Assembly: GCA_012799255.1 (NCBI GenBank)
Contig: JAAZLQ010000081.1
Coordinates: 1 to 33,170, forward strand
Direction of reading: 5' to 3'
Origin: Bacillota bacterium
GTDB taxonomy: Bacteria > Bacillota_G > Limnochordia > DTU010
Length of the DNA: 33,170 nucleotides
This document shows positions 14,793 through 23,260 of this stretch, piece after piece. Positions within the stretch are counted from its first letter, which is position 1, and each line of letters opens with the position of its first letter. Made by a program: the position numbers and the translations under genes. The notes below the pieces were generated by a model. That model was not told where the DNA came from, made no database searches, and saw only the letters and a list, made by a program, of their open reading frames with translations.

Positions 14793-14972
14793 TTAATGTC
14801 TCACGATCACCAACACTCCATTATGGAGATCGTGGACGGCCGCACCGAGGAATTTGGCAATCAAAAGTGCCAGCTCAGTCAGTTCCTCCTCATCTTTGGC
14901 ATAGAAGATGGGAGCTCCTCCTCCGTCCACCTTTCCCTGCTCATTTGTTACCACAGCCAATATAGTTTTCAA
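14793..14972 (-). CDS. Small protein of the YIEGIA pair (capping-complex-subunit type), 59 residues, TTG start
   Basis: This small gene reads MKTILAVVTNEQGKVDGGGA then PIFYAKDEEELTELALLIAK and ends FLGAAVHDLHNGVLVIVRH. It starts at TTG 14972, decided by AGGGGG 7 bases upstream, and lies 11 bases after the stop of the YIEGIA gene. A hydrophobic strand, a Gly-rich turn, an acidic amphipathic helix and a final strand suggest a small alpha/beta fold. It matches in size, position and style the family annotated as capping complex subunit for YIEGIA, found next to YIEGIA proteins in clostridia. The assignment rests on memory and context. Biochemical function is not known to me. It is cotranscribed with DUF1614, the SpoIIP-type amidase, YIEGIA, der and plsY. 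Confidence 0.8.
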   Translation of the reverse strand: MKTILAVVTNEQGKVDGGGAPIFYAKDEEELTELALLIAKFLGAAVHDLHNGVLVIVRH

Positions 14973-14983
14973 TGCGTTTCCCC

Positions 14984-15886
14984 CTAATCTACCATTTTTC
15001 CTGCAACTGACGTAAGGGGCTTTCGGACTGCACCTTCTAATACAGGCACTCTGCGGATAGCTGCCAAGAATGCATCATCGTCCCCTTCAGAGGGTACCAT
15101 CACAATGTACAAGACGCCTGTTGCCGGATTTCTGCGCACCATGGGTACAAACTCTTGTTCCCCAACATCCATATACACACCGATCATGGAAGAAACGTCG
15201 TGGGCAATTGCTTGCATTTGGCCCAAATTGGCCAAGGTCGCTTTCGCATTGGGACCCTTAGGAATGATCTTTCCGGCCAAACCTCGTTCATTATAGACTT
15301 GACGAGCGTTTGCGAGACCTACATTCATTAGAATCGTCTCTTCAACCATCAACAATGCACCATCAAATTTAAGTTGTGCTAGTTCAACATCCGCTATGTC
15401 AGAAATCTGCTGTCCCTGCATGAAACGGTTCAAAATGGCAGCCATAAATAACCCAACAATGGCACAAATCAGTAGGCGCCACCAACCCAAATAACGAAAC
15501 AGCTCTGAAATAATCGCCACACTTAAGGAAACCCAAATTGCCAAGTAATTACGGGTTTCAAAAACACGGGCAATCCCTTCGATATAGGCTGTTCCCCTCT
15601 TAACCATCTCGGTTGACTCCATAGCCCCCAAGGTGGATCGCTCCACATTACGCACCTCTCTAAATTGGGATGCTGCTAAGAGAAGAAAAGAGATGGCCGA
15701 GTATTCCTCCTCCAACACTGCCGGAACTATTACCGCCCCGATTGCAGCACCAATAAACCCAACGAAGAGATGTATTGCCCACCCTTGCGGATAACTAGGA
15801 TATTGTCTATAGTCGCGCCGTAGCATATATAAGCGGGCAAAGAAACCCGCTGCTGTGGCAATAACTAGAGTGAAAATGTAACTCAT
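14984..15886 (-). CDS. YIEGIA-domain sporulation membrane protein
   Basis: The 300-residue protein carries the naming motif YIEGIA at 101-106, within GTAYIEGIARVFETRNYLAI. The N-terminal half has about four to five membrane segments (3-20, 36-60, 62-73, 114-132, 137-155). The soluble C-terminal half has SSMIGVYMDVGEQEFVPMVRRNP and LYIVMVPSEGDDDAFL. The family occurs in spore formers; the Bacillus member (yphB, from memory) also precedes der and is implicated in the spore envelope. Start ATG overlaps the amidase stop by four bases (ATGA), so translation is coupled. The small partner gene follows after 11 bases. Family membership is confident; mechanism is unknown. Confidence 0.9.
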   Translation of the reverse strand: MSYIFTLVIATAAGFFARLYMLRRDYRQYPSYPQGWAIHLFVGFIGAAIGAVIVPAVLEEEYSAISFLLLAASQFREVRNVERSTLGAMESTEMVKRGTAYIEGIARVFETRNYLAIWVSLSVAIISELFRYLGWWRLLICAIVGLFMAAILNRFMQGQQISDIADVELAQLKFDGALLMVEETILMNVGLANARQVYNERGLAGKIIPKGPNAKATLANLGQMQAIAHDVSSMIGVYMDVGEQEFVPMVRRNPATGVLYIVMVPSEGDDDAFLAAIRRVPVLEGAVRKPLTSVAGKMVD

Positions 15887-16965
15887 TGAACATCATCCGT
15901 GTCATCATCATTGGGGTTTGACAAGCCTGCTTCTCTGCGGAAGAACCCCACAAAGGAACCAATTCTTCCCTTGCTAATCAATAAGAAGGCTCCGCCAACA
16001 ACACCTACCCCTACGATCATCCAGATCAAAGAACGGCCTGCACCTCCCCCGATTTGTTGATCTGCCTCGCTCTTTGTAGCAGGCGTCAGTCCAGCTGCTG
16101 CAGGTAACACCTTAGCGAAGAACTCAGCGGCCTGTTCAGCATGGTCCAACTGGTTTGTGTGAGCACCAAATTCTAGCAAAATGGTCTTGGGCCCCAAGTC
16201 CTGATTGTAGTTGCCCTTGGCATCAAAAATCCCCTCAATAAAGCCTGGAAACATATCATCACCGACCGCTTTGATCCGTTTCGCGTACTCTAAGTTGGCG
16301 TCCCGGTTTTGATTTTGCCTTCCAACTACTAGGCGCACTTTAGTTACTGGAACGCCCTCAACCTCCGCTTCATAAACTTCCGGAGGAGTAGCGTCTCGAT
16401 GAACGTCGATTAACGTATCCGGATTCTTTTGCAACAGTTCAACGGCAGTTCGCCGCGACCGTACATACGCTTGCCCATCGTGGGGGATATGGCTGTTATC
16501 TGACCAATAGACAGTTAGCCCCTGAGCTTCCAAGGCATCTGCTAGGGCTTTTCCCACCTGTAAGACATCACCTTCGCCATCGTCACGGGATTCTGTACCA
16601 CTGGATGGAACGTAGGATTCATCATTATGAGTATGATAAATCCCAACAACTCCTCCAGCCTCTGTCTTGCCCACTTGTGCGCCGAAGAGCTCTCCAGTTA
16701 TATCTGGAAGTGTAATGGTTTCAACATAGCGGACGTAAACTATATCGCCTATAGTCTCTATAACCTCATAGAGCTTGTTATCTGAAGCGATGTATCTATC
16801 ACCCGGGTCCAGTTCTCGACCAGTCATGGTGATTGTCGTTCCCTGCTCATCCTGTAAAGTGTAGTATCCGAAATCGTCCCTTTCATCGGCGCTTACTACC
16901 GTAGTCGTACCAACAAAAAGTAGTACACAGATGATAAGACTTAAAAACCTTAGACCGGTTCTCAC
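15883..16965 (-). CDS. SpoIIP-family N-acetylmuramoyl-L-alanine amidase, C-terminally anchored variant
   Basis: SpoIIP removes stem peptides from peptidoglycan during engulfment. The family's active-site landmarks are present: HTHNDESY with His111 and Glu116, DVHRDA with His189, VRLVVGRQNQNR near 210-221, and LLEFGAHTN with Glu265. The protein (360 residues) begins with a signal peptide (FLSLIICVLLFVGTTTVVSA) and, unlike classical SpoIIP with its N-terminal anchor, has a C-terminal membrane helix (SLIWMIVGVGVVGGAFLLIS, about 310-330) with a short acidic tail. It may therefore be a paralogue acting with the YIEGIA protein, not the engulfment SpoIIP of the spoIID/spoIIM machine. Start GTG at 16965 overlaps the DUF1614 stop by four bases (GTGA). 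The catalytic class is confident; the stage of action is inferred. Confidence 0.88.
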   Translation of the reverse strand: MRTGLRFLSLIICVLLFVGTTTVVSADERDDFGYYTLQDEQGTTITMTGRELDPGDRYIASDNKLYEVIETIGDIVYVRYVETITLPDITGELFGAQVGKTEAGGVVGIYHTHNDESYVPSSGTESRDDGEGDVLQVGKALADALEAQGLTVYWSDNSHIPHDGQAYVRSRRTAVELLQKNPDTLIDVHRDATPPEVYEAEVEGVPVTKVRLVVGRQNQNRDANLEYAKRIKAVGDDMFPGFIEGIFDAKGNYNQDLGPKTILLEFGAHTNQLDHAEQAAEFFAKVLPAAAGLTPATKSEADQQIGGGAGRSLIWMIVGVGVVGGAFLLISKGRIGSFVGFFRREAGLSNPNDDDTDDVQ

Positions 16966-17588
16966 AACTCTTCACCCCCCCCTTCAATGCGTTCGCGGGT
17001 TTCACCCACAAACTCTGCTAAACCTACTGCGATCAAGCCTGCAACAATCATGGCATCAAAAACTCCTGCACCCCCCAGAACTACCCTGGTAGACATGTTC
17101 GCAAGCATCGCCTGGCCAAAGTGAATCAGATCCACAACGAAAAGCCCTAGAACTCCAGCGATAAAAGATGCTCGCCTAGATCTGCCTGCCAAGTAGCCTA
17201 CAATCCCTGCCACAATACTGAACAGCCACAATGGGTCAATGAGGAGCGATGGGCTTGATGGGTCAAAATCCGTAAACTGGCTAATACCAAAGATTATTCC
17301 TCCCGTGACTAGGGCAGCCACAATGGACCTTATTTTCTCTTTAGCTGTGTCAGCTTTAATTAGCAGATAAGCCACCATCCCCAAAGGTACTAAGCCACCT
17401 CCCAGATTTATCCCTACGCTAGTGCGACCTGTACGCAGAGGCAAAGTGATGAAACTTCCACCGATCATCAAGGCGATGATGATTAACGCCTGGGTGTCCG
17501 TTAATCGCATCCGATCAAGTAGGCGCTGTCCAACTCCGAAATAGATAAGGGCAGCAATTACCAGCAGTAAACCAGTGCCAACCGGCAT
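16962..17588 (-). CDS. DUF1614-type polytopic membrane protein
   Basis: The 208-residue, strongly hydrophobic protein has about seven membrane segments. Recognisable is the glycine-rich stretch GINLGGGLVPLGMVAYLLIK (about 77-96) preceded by ALIIIALMIGGSFITLPLR, and a second Gly-rich segment VLGGAGVFDAMIVAGLIAVG near 170-190. This agrees with DUF1614, integral membrane proteins of bacteria and archaea with no known function; the family call is from memory of the pattern. ATG at 17588 follows GGGAGGG at 5 bases. It is the first gene of the cassette with the SpoIIP-type amidase (four-base stop/start overlap), YIEGIA, the 59-residue protein, der and plsY, so it may be part of the same membrane complex. 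A strong terminator lies just upstream; no clear promoter is seen. Confidence 0.65.
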   Translation of the reverse strand: MPVGTGLLLVIAALIYFGVGQRLLDRMRLTDTQALIIIALMIGGSFITLPLRTGRTSVGINLGGGLVPLGMVAYLLIKADTAKEKIRSIVAALVTGGIIFGISQFTDFDPSSPSLLIDPLWLFSIVAGIVGYLAGRSRRASFIAGVLGLFVVDLIHFGQAMLANMSTRVVLGGAGVFDAMIVAGLIAVGLAEFVGETRERIEGGGEEL

Positions 17589-17652
17589 CTAAATCCCTCC
17601 CTACTATGTGAAGCACTTGGTGTTAGTGTTCCCGGGAGACTTGACTGTATCC

Positions 17653-17686
17653 AAAAAAATACCTGTAGGCTTCTGCCTACAGGTAT
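17653..17686 (-). terminator. Intrinsic terminator after ispH-rpsA
   Basis: ATACCTGTAGGC (17686-17675) pairs over twelve positions with GCCTACAGGTAT (17670-17659), loop AGAA, followed by a T run to 17653. One of the strongest terminators in the window; it closes the rluB-to-ispH operon. Confidence 0.96.
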
Positions 17687-17700
17687 TCTAATCACTTTTA

Positions 17701-19830
17701 TTATTCGTCGGTTTTCTTTAATAAGTCACTTAGATCACCGAACATGTCGCCGATATTGGTTGTCAGCTCTTCGCTGTCAGTACCCTCTGTTAAGTCGGGT
17801 TGAGTTTGCTTCGCTCTAGGAGCTGCAGTGGGTTGTGGTTTTGGTTCAAGCTCTTTAATGCTGAGACCAATGCGTTTAGCATCAGCATCAACACTGATAA
17901 CCTTAACCTCTACCTGATCACCAGGCTGGACAACATCCTCAGCTTTGGCCACATGTTTGTGGGAGAGTTCGCTGATGTGCACTAAACCTTCGATGCCGTC
18001 TTCTAATTTTACAAAGGCACCAAAGTCTACTACCCTAGTAACTTCACCAGTTACTTTTTGACCTTCCGCATAGCGTTCAGTAACAGTAGACCAGGGATCG
18101 GCTATCGTTTGCTTCAAGCCTAGGGAAATCCTTTCCCTCTCTTGATCTACACCGAGAATCATCACTGTGATCTCATCACCCTCGGAAACAACATCGGAAG
18201 GATGATTGACTCTGCTGTAAGCCATCTCGGATACATGTAACAGACCTTCTACCCCATTGCCAATATCAACAAAGGCACCAAAATCCGTTAGGCGACGAAC
18301 GACACCAGGAACCTTCATACCCTCTTGAAGAGTAGCAAAGGCTTTTTCTTTAGCTTCGGCATGTTTTTCTTCTAGAACTAGCTTATGAGAGAAGACCACG
18401 TTATTCTTGGAGCGATCTAACTCGATAATCTTTAGTTCTAAAGTCTGGCCAATATATTTCTCTAGATTATCTTCAAATCCGCGGGAAACATGACTGGCGG
18501 GGATGAATCCACGTACACCAACATTAACTAAGAGTCCACCTTTAACAACCTGGATCACCTTAGCCTCCAAAGTTCCACCGGACTCAAAAAGCTCTTCCAG
18601 CTTTTCCCAAGACAGATCGGCGTCAGCCCTCTTTTTGGATAAAAGCACGTTACCTTCTGAATCGTCTACCTTAAGGACTTTTACGTGGATGTCATCGCCT
18701 ACCTGAACGATATCCTCAGGATTGGCATTGTTAATAAAACTGAGCTCATTTAAAGGTATGCGACCTTCAGATTTGTAATCGATGTCAACCAAAACCTCAT
18801 CGTTGGAGATTTGTACCACTTTACCTTGAATAATGGTCCCAACTGTAGGCATTTTGACATCGTATTCGCTCATGTCTGCTTCGCTTAGTTCAAGTTCCTC
18901 TGTGGATTGCACTTGCTCTACACCTTCTTCAATTTGCTCTTCAGTGGTTTCTACCACTTTTTCCTCGGTAGCTTGTGCTACCTTTTCTTCGTTGAATTCA
19001 CTCATTCTCGTAAGTACCCCCTCAATTAACCAATCTCGAGTAGAGGCTCCGGCCGTAACCCCAACACGTTGCACACCCTCAAACCACTGGCTCTGCAACT
19101 CTTCTGGTGTTTCGATATGATATGTAACCGTTCCCTGCTCCTGACATAATTCTGCCAACCGTTTCGTGTTGGCGCTATTTCGACCTCCAATAACAACCAT
19201 AACATCCACTTTGGCGGCCAATTCATATGCCGAAGTTTGCCGCTGTTCGGTAGCCGTACAGATGGTATCAAAAGCTTTTAGGTCCTCAACCTTCCCAATT
19301 AGTTCGTTAACACAGGCTTTGAAGTTACTTACCGATTGGGTGGTCTGTGCTATAATACCGACGCGACTTGCTATCGGCAGCTCTTGGATTTCTTGAGGCG
19401 TACTCACAACTTGTGCCGTTTCACCCGCATAACCTAAAATGGCTTGTACTTCGGGATGAAACCTATCCCCAACAATAATTACTTGATACCCTTCGTCTTT
19501 CAACTGTTTTGCCCAGCGCATAGCCCTTTGCACAAAAGGACAAGTAGCATCAACGACTTCGTACCCGAGTTCATCTAACTCTTCCATGACCTTTGGTGCA
19601 ACACCATGTGATCGAACAATGACTACTCCTGAACCTACTTCACCAGGTTGTTCCATAACCCCTACACCTTGAGCTTTAAGTTGGGCCACAACCTGTGGGT
19701 TATGAATAAGTGGACCTAAAGTGTGTATTGGAGTGGCCGAATCGACTTCGCTTAGAGTCTTAGTCGTCAAGTCTAATGCACGTTTGACCCCGAAGCAGAA
19801 GCCTGCGGCATCTGCCAATACAATTTCCAC
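17701..19830 (-). CDS. ispH: IspH (HMBPP reductase) fused to ribosomal protein S1-like protein
   Basis: A single 709-residue frame joins two proteins. Residues 1-280 are 4-hydroxy-3-methylbut-2-enyl diphosphate reductase, the last step of the MEP isoprenoid pathway: three iron-sulfur cysteines Cys12 (GFCFGVKRAL), Cys97 (DATCPFV) and Cys191 (DTICTATEQRQ), plus His125/Glu127. A Glu-rich linker (about 283-325, EEKVAQATEEKVVETTEEQ) leads to four S1 RNA-binding repeats beginning near 332, 418, 502 and 589, for example VRRLTDFGAFVDIGNGVEGLLHVSE. The fusion is known from many clostridia, where the S1 part stands for rpsA. It starts at GTG 19830 behind GGAGGGGG. It ends the operon with rluB, the flavoprotein, cmk and plsC, matching the common cmk-plsC-ispH-rpsA order. 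No frameshift or internal break is seen. Confidence 0.96.
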   Translation of the reverse strand: MEIVLADAAGFCFGVKRALDLTTKTLSEVDSATPIHTLGPLIHNPQVVAQLKAQGVGVMEQPGEVGSGVVIVRSHGVAPKVMEELDELGYEVVDATCPFVQRAMRWAKQLKDEGYQVIIVGDRFHPEVQAILGYAGETAQVVSTPQEIQELPIASRVGIIAQTTQSVSNFKACVNELIGKVEDLKAFDTICTATEQRQTSAYELAAKVDVMVVIGGRNSANTKRLAELCQEQGTVTYHIETPEELQSQWFEGVQRVGVTAGASTRDWLIEGVLTRMSEFNEEKVAQATEEKVVETTEEQIEEGVEQVQSTEELELSEADMSEYDVKMPTVGTIIQGKVVQISNDEVLVDIDYKSEGRIPLNELSFINNANPEDIVQVGDDIHVKVLKVDDSEGNVLLSKKRADADLSWEKLEELFESGGTLEAKVIQVVKGGLLVNVGVRGFIPASHVSRGFEDNLEKYIGQTLELKIIELDRSKNNVVFSHKLVLEEKHAEAKEKAFATLQEGMKVPGVVRRLTDFGAFVDIGNGVEGLLHVSEMAYSRVNHPSDVVSEGDEITVMILGVDQERERISLGLKQTIADPWSTVTERYAEGQKVTGEVTRVVDFGAFVKLEDGIEGLVHISELSHKHVAKAEDVVQPGDQVEVKVISVDADAKRIGLSIKELEPKPQPTAAPRAKQTQPDLTEGTDSEELTTNIGDMFGDLSDLLKKTDE

Positions 19831-19906
19831 CTTTCCCCCTCCCTTATTATACCTCCAACAACGGGACTCTAAACAGTAGTTCCCCTGATTGTACTTCTCT
19901 GCATTC

Positions 19907-20494
19907 TTAATTATTCCTGCTTAATAGCGAACTAAATTCGGCGGAAATCACTTTTGTTCCTTCTTCTACTTCGGCTTTATTAGCTTTTCTCGGTCCGCCA
20001 AGATCAATGGGCTTCCCAAAAGTTACTTTTACCGCCCTGCGGAATCGCATGGGCTTAAAGCCTGAAACAACGGCAGGAATTACGGGAACCCCTGTTTTAA
20101 TAGCAATTAACGCAGTTCCTCCTTGCAGAGGTAGCAAATCCTCAGCTGAGTTATTGCGTGTTCCTTCAGGAAAAATGCCTAGAACATTACCTTGGCTAAC
20201 TCTTTCTTGGGCAATACGAATCGCTTCACGATCCGCTAATCCTCTCTTCACAGGAAAAGCATGAAGGCGTTTGAACAACCAAGCCAAAGGAGGAAATTTG
20301 AATAACTCCACCTTGCCCATAAAATGAACGGGTCTTTTGAGAGCGATCGCTATCCCCACAGGGTCTAACATACTAGTATGCGTGCCGGCCACAATTGCTC
20401 CACCTTCTAGTGGGACATTTTCCTGGCCCTCTACCTCCAAACCGGCGACAAGCACAACGAAGAATTTTAGGATCATAACTAGAAACCTATACAT
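19907..20494 (-). CDS. plsC: 1-acyl-sn-glycerol-3-phosphate acyltransferase PlsC
   Basis: Acylates lysophosphatidic acid to phosphatidic acid. The 195-residue protein has the acyltransferase catalytic motif HTSMLD (His39 to Asp44), the substrate motif with KRGLADR near 83-89, FPEGTR at 108-113, and VPVIPAVVSG near 143. A short N-terminal hydrophobic segment (FLVMILKFFVVLVAGL) anchors it at the membrane. Its start overlaps the end of cmk by eight bases, the usual clostridial arrangement. With plsY in the next operon the window encodes both acylation steps of phosphatidic acid synthesis. Downstream lie 76 bases and then ispH-rpsA, with no terminator between. Confidence 0.95.
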   Translation of the reverse strand: MYRFLVMILKFFVVLVAGLEVEGQENVPLEGGAIVAGTHTSMLDPVGIAIALKRPVHFMGKVELFKFPPLAWLFKRLHAFPVKRGLADREAIRIAQERVSQGNVLGIFPEGTRNNSAEDLLPLQGGTALIAIKTGVPVIPAVVSGFKPMRFRRAVKVTFGKPIDLGGPRKANKAEVEEGTKVISAEFSSLLSRNN

Positions 20495-21158
20495 CCTTAT
20501 CCTCCTTGATTAGGCCGAGAACCTTTTCAACCACCTCATCTATTTCTAGAAACGTGGTATCAACCTCCACTGCGTCATCGGACTTCTTCAATGGAGAGTT
20601 ATCTCTGGTGGAATCAAAATGATCTCGTTTGCGGAGTTGCTCTTCTAATTCTATAATATCCACTGGATGGCCATTCTTCTCCAATTCTTTCTGACGCCTG
20701 CGAGCCCTTTCTTCTACAGATGCTTGTAAGAAAATTTTCCAATCTGCATCCGGCATCACCACGGTGCCAATATCCCTACCATCCATAACTATGGAACCTT
20801 GCTTGCCAATCTCCTTTTGTAGAGCGACTATATAATCCCGAACCTTTTTATGACTCGAAACCAACGAAACGTTAGCAGTGATTTCCGGCTGTCTAATTAA
20901 TTGAGAAACATCTTCACCATTTAGATAAATAAGGTTTTTCTTTGTGGTCCTCTCAAAAACAATTTCTAAATCCATCGCAGTTGCTACGTTCAATAATGCC
21001 TCTTCTTCATCAAAGGGGACACCTTTCTTTGCAGCTTCTAGGGTGAGAGCTCGGTACATTGCACCTGTATCCAAATAACGTAGTCCCAACTTTTGAGCAA
21101 CTAAGCGGGCTATAGTGCTTTTACCGGCCCCTGCAGGACCATCTATTGCAATTTTCAC
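20487..21158 (-). CDS. cmk: Cytidylate kinase
   Basis: Phosphorylates CMP and dCMP with ATP. The 223-residue protein starts with the P-loop DGPAGAGKST (residues 6-15) and shows YLDTGAMYRALTL, the CMP-binding DGRDIGTVV and the LID region ERARRRQKEL, then REDHFDSTRD-like KRDHFDSTRDNSPL, all standard for bacterial Cmk. Start GTG at 21158 lies behind GGAGAGGTGA with about 9 bases spacing. It follows the flavoprotein gene by 21 bases and overlaps plsC, so it sits in the middle of the rluB-to-ispH operon. Confidence 0.97.
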   Translation of the reverse strand: MKIAIDGPAGAGKSTIARLVAQKLGLRYLDTGAMYRALTLEAAKKGVPFDEEEALLNVATAMDLEIVFERTTKKNLIYLNGEDVSQLIRQPEITANVSLVSSHKKVRDYIVALQKEIGKQGSIVMDGRDIGTVVMPDADWKIFLQASVEERARRRQKELEKNGHPVDIIELEEQLRKRDHFDSTRDNSPLKKSDDAVEVDTTFLEIDEVVEKVLGLIKEDKDV

Positions 21159-21179
21159 AACAAAAATTCACCTCTCCTA

Positions 21180-22433
21180 TCACATCTCGACGCCATTTGC
21201 AGCGCAGTAGCCTGTGGAAAAAGCTGCCTGTAGATTGAAGCCGCCCGTAACGCCATGGACATCTAATACTTCTCCACTGAAAAACAAGCCTGAAACCTTC
21301 TTCGACTCCATGGTTCGCGGATCCACCTCTTTCACATCAACGCCTCCGGCAGTTACAATAGCCGCAGAAATTGGAAGAGTCCTTGTAATGGTGAGAGGTA
21401 ATCTCTTCAATAGCTTTAACAGTCTAGTTCTTTCCTCTTTTGTAATCTGGTGGCAAACCTTATCAGGCGAGATACCAGAAAGATCTACTATTACAGGAAT
21501 TAGACTCTTGGGCAACAATTCATCCAACGAATTACAAAACTGTCGACGGGAAAATTGGTCAAAATCTCTCAACAATCTTTGATCTAGTTGGCTATGGTTG
21601 AGTGCTGGTTTAAGATCAATAAAGGCCTCCAGTGGTACCCCACTTTCTTTCAACCATCTACCAATTTGCTCGCTGGCAGTTAGCACAATGGGACCAGTTA
21701 GACCAAAATGAGCAAACATTAATTCTCCAAAGGAACTAATTGTTCCTCCTTGAGGATGCTCTACAGTAAACTGCACATTTCTTAGACTAAGACCTGAAAG
21801 TTCCCTCGCCCAATCCTCTTCTACGCGCACAGGTACCAGTGCCGGCCTCGGCTCTATAATATTATGACCCAAATCCTTTGCCATGGCTAATCCGTCACCT
21901 GTAGAACCTGTCCCTGGATAACTGAGACCACCCGTGGCAACCACCACTGCGTCCGCCCGAAAAAACTTAGCCTCGCCAGCAGCATCCGCAATAACTCCTG
22001 TGACCTTGCCTTTAGAGCTCACTTCAATCCTCTTTGCCCTATGTTGCAGATGGATTTTTGCACCATGCTTTCTGGCGAAATACTCGAGAGCATCTGCTAC
22101 CTGGTTGGCATCATCTGAAACAGGAAAAATCCTGCGGCCACGTTCTTCCTTAACCGAGACCCCTAGTTTGGCGAAAAAGTCGACGCAAGTATCATTGGAG
22201 AACCGGTTCAACGCACTATATAAGAATCTGCCGTTCGCTGGGTAGTTAGTAATAAAATCCCGAATCGGGAGCGCGTTAGTTATGTTACAGCGGCCCTTAC
22301 CAGATATCCGTACTTTTGAGGCGGTTTTCCTCATTTTTTCTAGAACATGGACCTGAGCCCCACGTTGAGCCAAAAAGCCTGCGGCCACAAGACCTGATGC
22401 TCCTGCCCCAATAACCACAACGGTTGCACTCAT
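21180..22433 (-). CDS. HI0933/BaiN-type NAD(P)/FAD-dependent oxidoreductase
   Basis: A flavoprotein of 417 residues. FAD binding is shown by GAGASGLVAAGFLAQRG at 9-25 and by the C-terminal SGEVLDVHGVTGGFNLQAAF. Family markers are SGKGRCNITN (about 44-53), ATGGLSYPGTGSTGDG, and GELMFAHFGLTGPIVL in the inserted domain. Members include YhiN, YtfP and the bile-acid enzyme BaiN; the natural substrate of the widespread housekeeping versions is not established. The ATG overlaps the rluB stop by four bases (ATGA), so it is coupled to rluB, and cmk follows after 21 bases. This placement beside rluB and cmk is frequent in clostridia but gives no clue to substrate. Confidence 0.93.
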   Translation of the reverse strand: MSATVVVIGAGASGLVAAGFLAQRGAQVHVLEKMRKTASKVRISGKGRCNITNALPIRDFITNYPANGRFLYSALNRFSNDTCVDFFAKLGVSVKEERGRRIFPVSDDANQVADALEYFARKHGAKIHLQHRAKRIEVSSKGKVTGVIADAAGEAKFFRADAVVVATGGLSYPGTGSTGDGLAMAKDLGHNIIEPRPALVPVRVEEDWARELSGLSLRNVQFTVEHPQGGTISSFGELMFAHFGLTGPIVLTASEQIGRWLKESGVPLEAFIDLKPALNHSQLDQRLLRDFDQFSRRQFCNSLDELLPKSLIPVIVDLSGISPDKVCHQITKEERTRLLKLLKRLPLTITRTLPISAAIVTAGGVDVKEVDPRTMESKKVSGLFFSGEVLDVHGVTGGFNLQAAFSTGYCAANGVEM

Positions 22434-23146
22434 AGACGCACCGCCTTATAAAGCTCCTGTACTTCTTTAGGGCGCAAAAAGCGGTATTTTCCAGCTGAGA
22501 GCCCCGCAATACTTAAAGGACCCATGGCAATACGAGTTAACCGCAATACGTTATAGCCGACACTTGAACACATACGACGAATCTGTCGATTGCGGCCTTC
22601 GGTGATAGTAATTTTCAAGACTGAAGTCTCCTGGTCGCTTTTGACCAGTTCTACTTGGGCTGGGGCCGTAAGGCCATCCTCCAGAATAACCCCTGTACGG
22701 AGCCGGTAAACAGCATCCATGGAAATCTTCCCTTGAACCCGAACCATGTAAGTTTTCGGCAGTTCAAACTTTGGGTGCATGACACGATAAGCCAGTTTTC
22801 CATCGTTGGTCAAAAAAACGAGGCCTTCAGAATCATAATCTAAACGCCCTACAGGATAGATTCGTTCGCGAACTTCAGGAACCAAGTCCAAGACACTTTT
22901 CCGTGTGAACTGATCCTTGGTAGTGGTAATATAACCCAGGGGCTTGTTTAGAATAAGGTATCTTTTGGGTTCTTTATTTTCTAAAGGCTTGCCATCTACC
23001 ATAATCTTGTCCTTCTTGGGATTTACTTTTTGCCCTAAGATGGCAGGTTGTCCGTTTACTTGGACACGGTTCTCCCTGATCAGATCCTCGCAAGCCCTTC
23101 GAGATCCAACTCCCGCTTCGGCCATCACTTTTTGCAGACGTTCCAC
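22430..23146 (-). CDS. rluB: 23S rRNA pseudouridine synthase, RluB family
   Basis: Converts a uridine in the 23S rRNA peptidyl-transferase region to pseudouridine. The 238-residue protein has an N-terminal S4 RNA-binding domain (RLQKVMAEAGVGSRRACEDLI, then VNGQPAILGQKV) and the RsuA/RluB catalytic domain with LNKPLGYITT, the catalytic Asp103 in GRLDYDSEGL, and EGRNRQIRRMC. Start GTG at 23146 is chosen: AAAGGGG lies 8 bases upstream and the protein then begins MERLQKV, as expected of the family. A longer frame begins in the upstream terminator and has no ribosome site. A sigma-A-like promoter ends 23 bases before this start. It is the first gene of the housekeeping operon through ispH-rpsA. 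Confidence 0.94.
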   Translation of the reverse strand: MERLQKVMAEAGVGSRRACEDLIRENRVQVNGQPAILGQKVNPKKDKIMVDGKPLENKEPKRYLILNKPLGYITTTKDQFTRKSVLDLVPEVRERIYPVGRLDYDSEGLVFLTNDGKLAYRVMHPKFELPKTYMVRVQGKISMDAVYRLRTGVILEDGLTAPAQVELVKSDQETSVLKITITEGRNRQIRRMCSSVGYNVLRLTRIAMGPLSIAGLSAGKYRFLRPKEVQELYKAVRL

Positions 23147-23168
23147 TGAATACGCCCCTTTCAGTCCC

Positions 23169-23197
23169 ATGATACCCAACTTTAGGATAAACCGCAA
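23169..23197 (-). promoter_or_regulatory. Probable sigma-A promoter of the rluB operon
   Basis: TTGCGG (23197-23192), a 17-base spacer and TATCAT (23174-23169, one mismatch to TATAAT) lie directly after the ytfJ terminator. The predicted start near 23162 gives a very short leader, about 16 bases, beginning at the ribosome site AAAGGGG. Confidence 0.55.
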
Positions 23198-23246
23198 GAA
23201 AAAAGAGGGTTCCTCCAAGAGATAACTCTTGTGAAGGAAACCCTCT
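23198..23246 (-). terminator. Intrinsic terminator after ytfJ
   Basis: AGAGGGTTTCCT pairs with AGGAACCCTCT (one bulge), and the interior CAAGAG/CTCTTG extends the hairpin, followed by six T. It separates the forespore-type genes from the rluB operon. Confidence 0.92.
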
Positions 23247-23260
23247 AGCTCTGAGTTGGT

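Noticed and set aside
14796..14987. A plus-strand open frame antisense to the 59-residue gene
   Set aside because: The minus-strand frame has a good ribosome site, fits the operon and resembles a known partner family; the plus frame has neither.
17644..17651. GATACAGT resembling a sigma-E -10 before DUF1614
   Set aside because: No matching -35 lies 13-15 bases upstream; that region is the terminator stem.
19846..19851. Perfect TATAAT just upstream of ispH-rpsA
   Set aside because: No acceptable -35 at 16-18 bases and no extended -10; the start would fall on the ribosome site. Not called.
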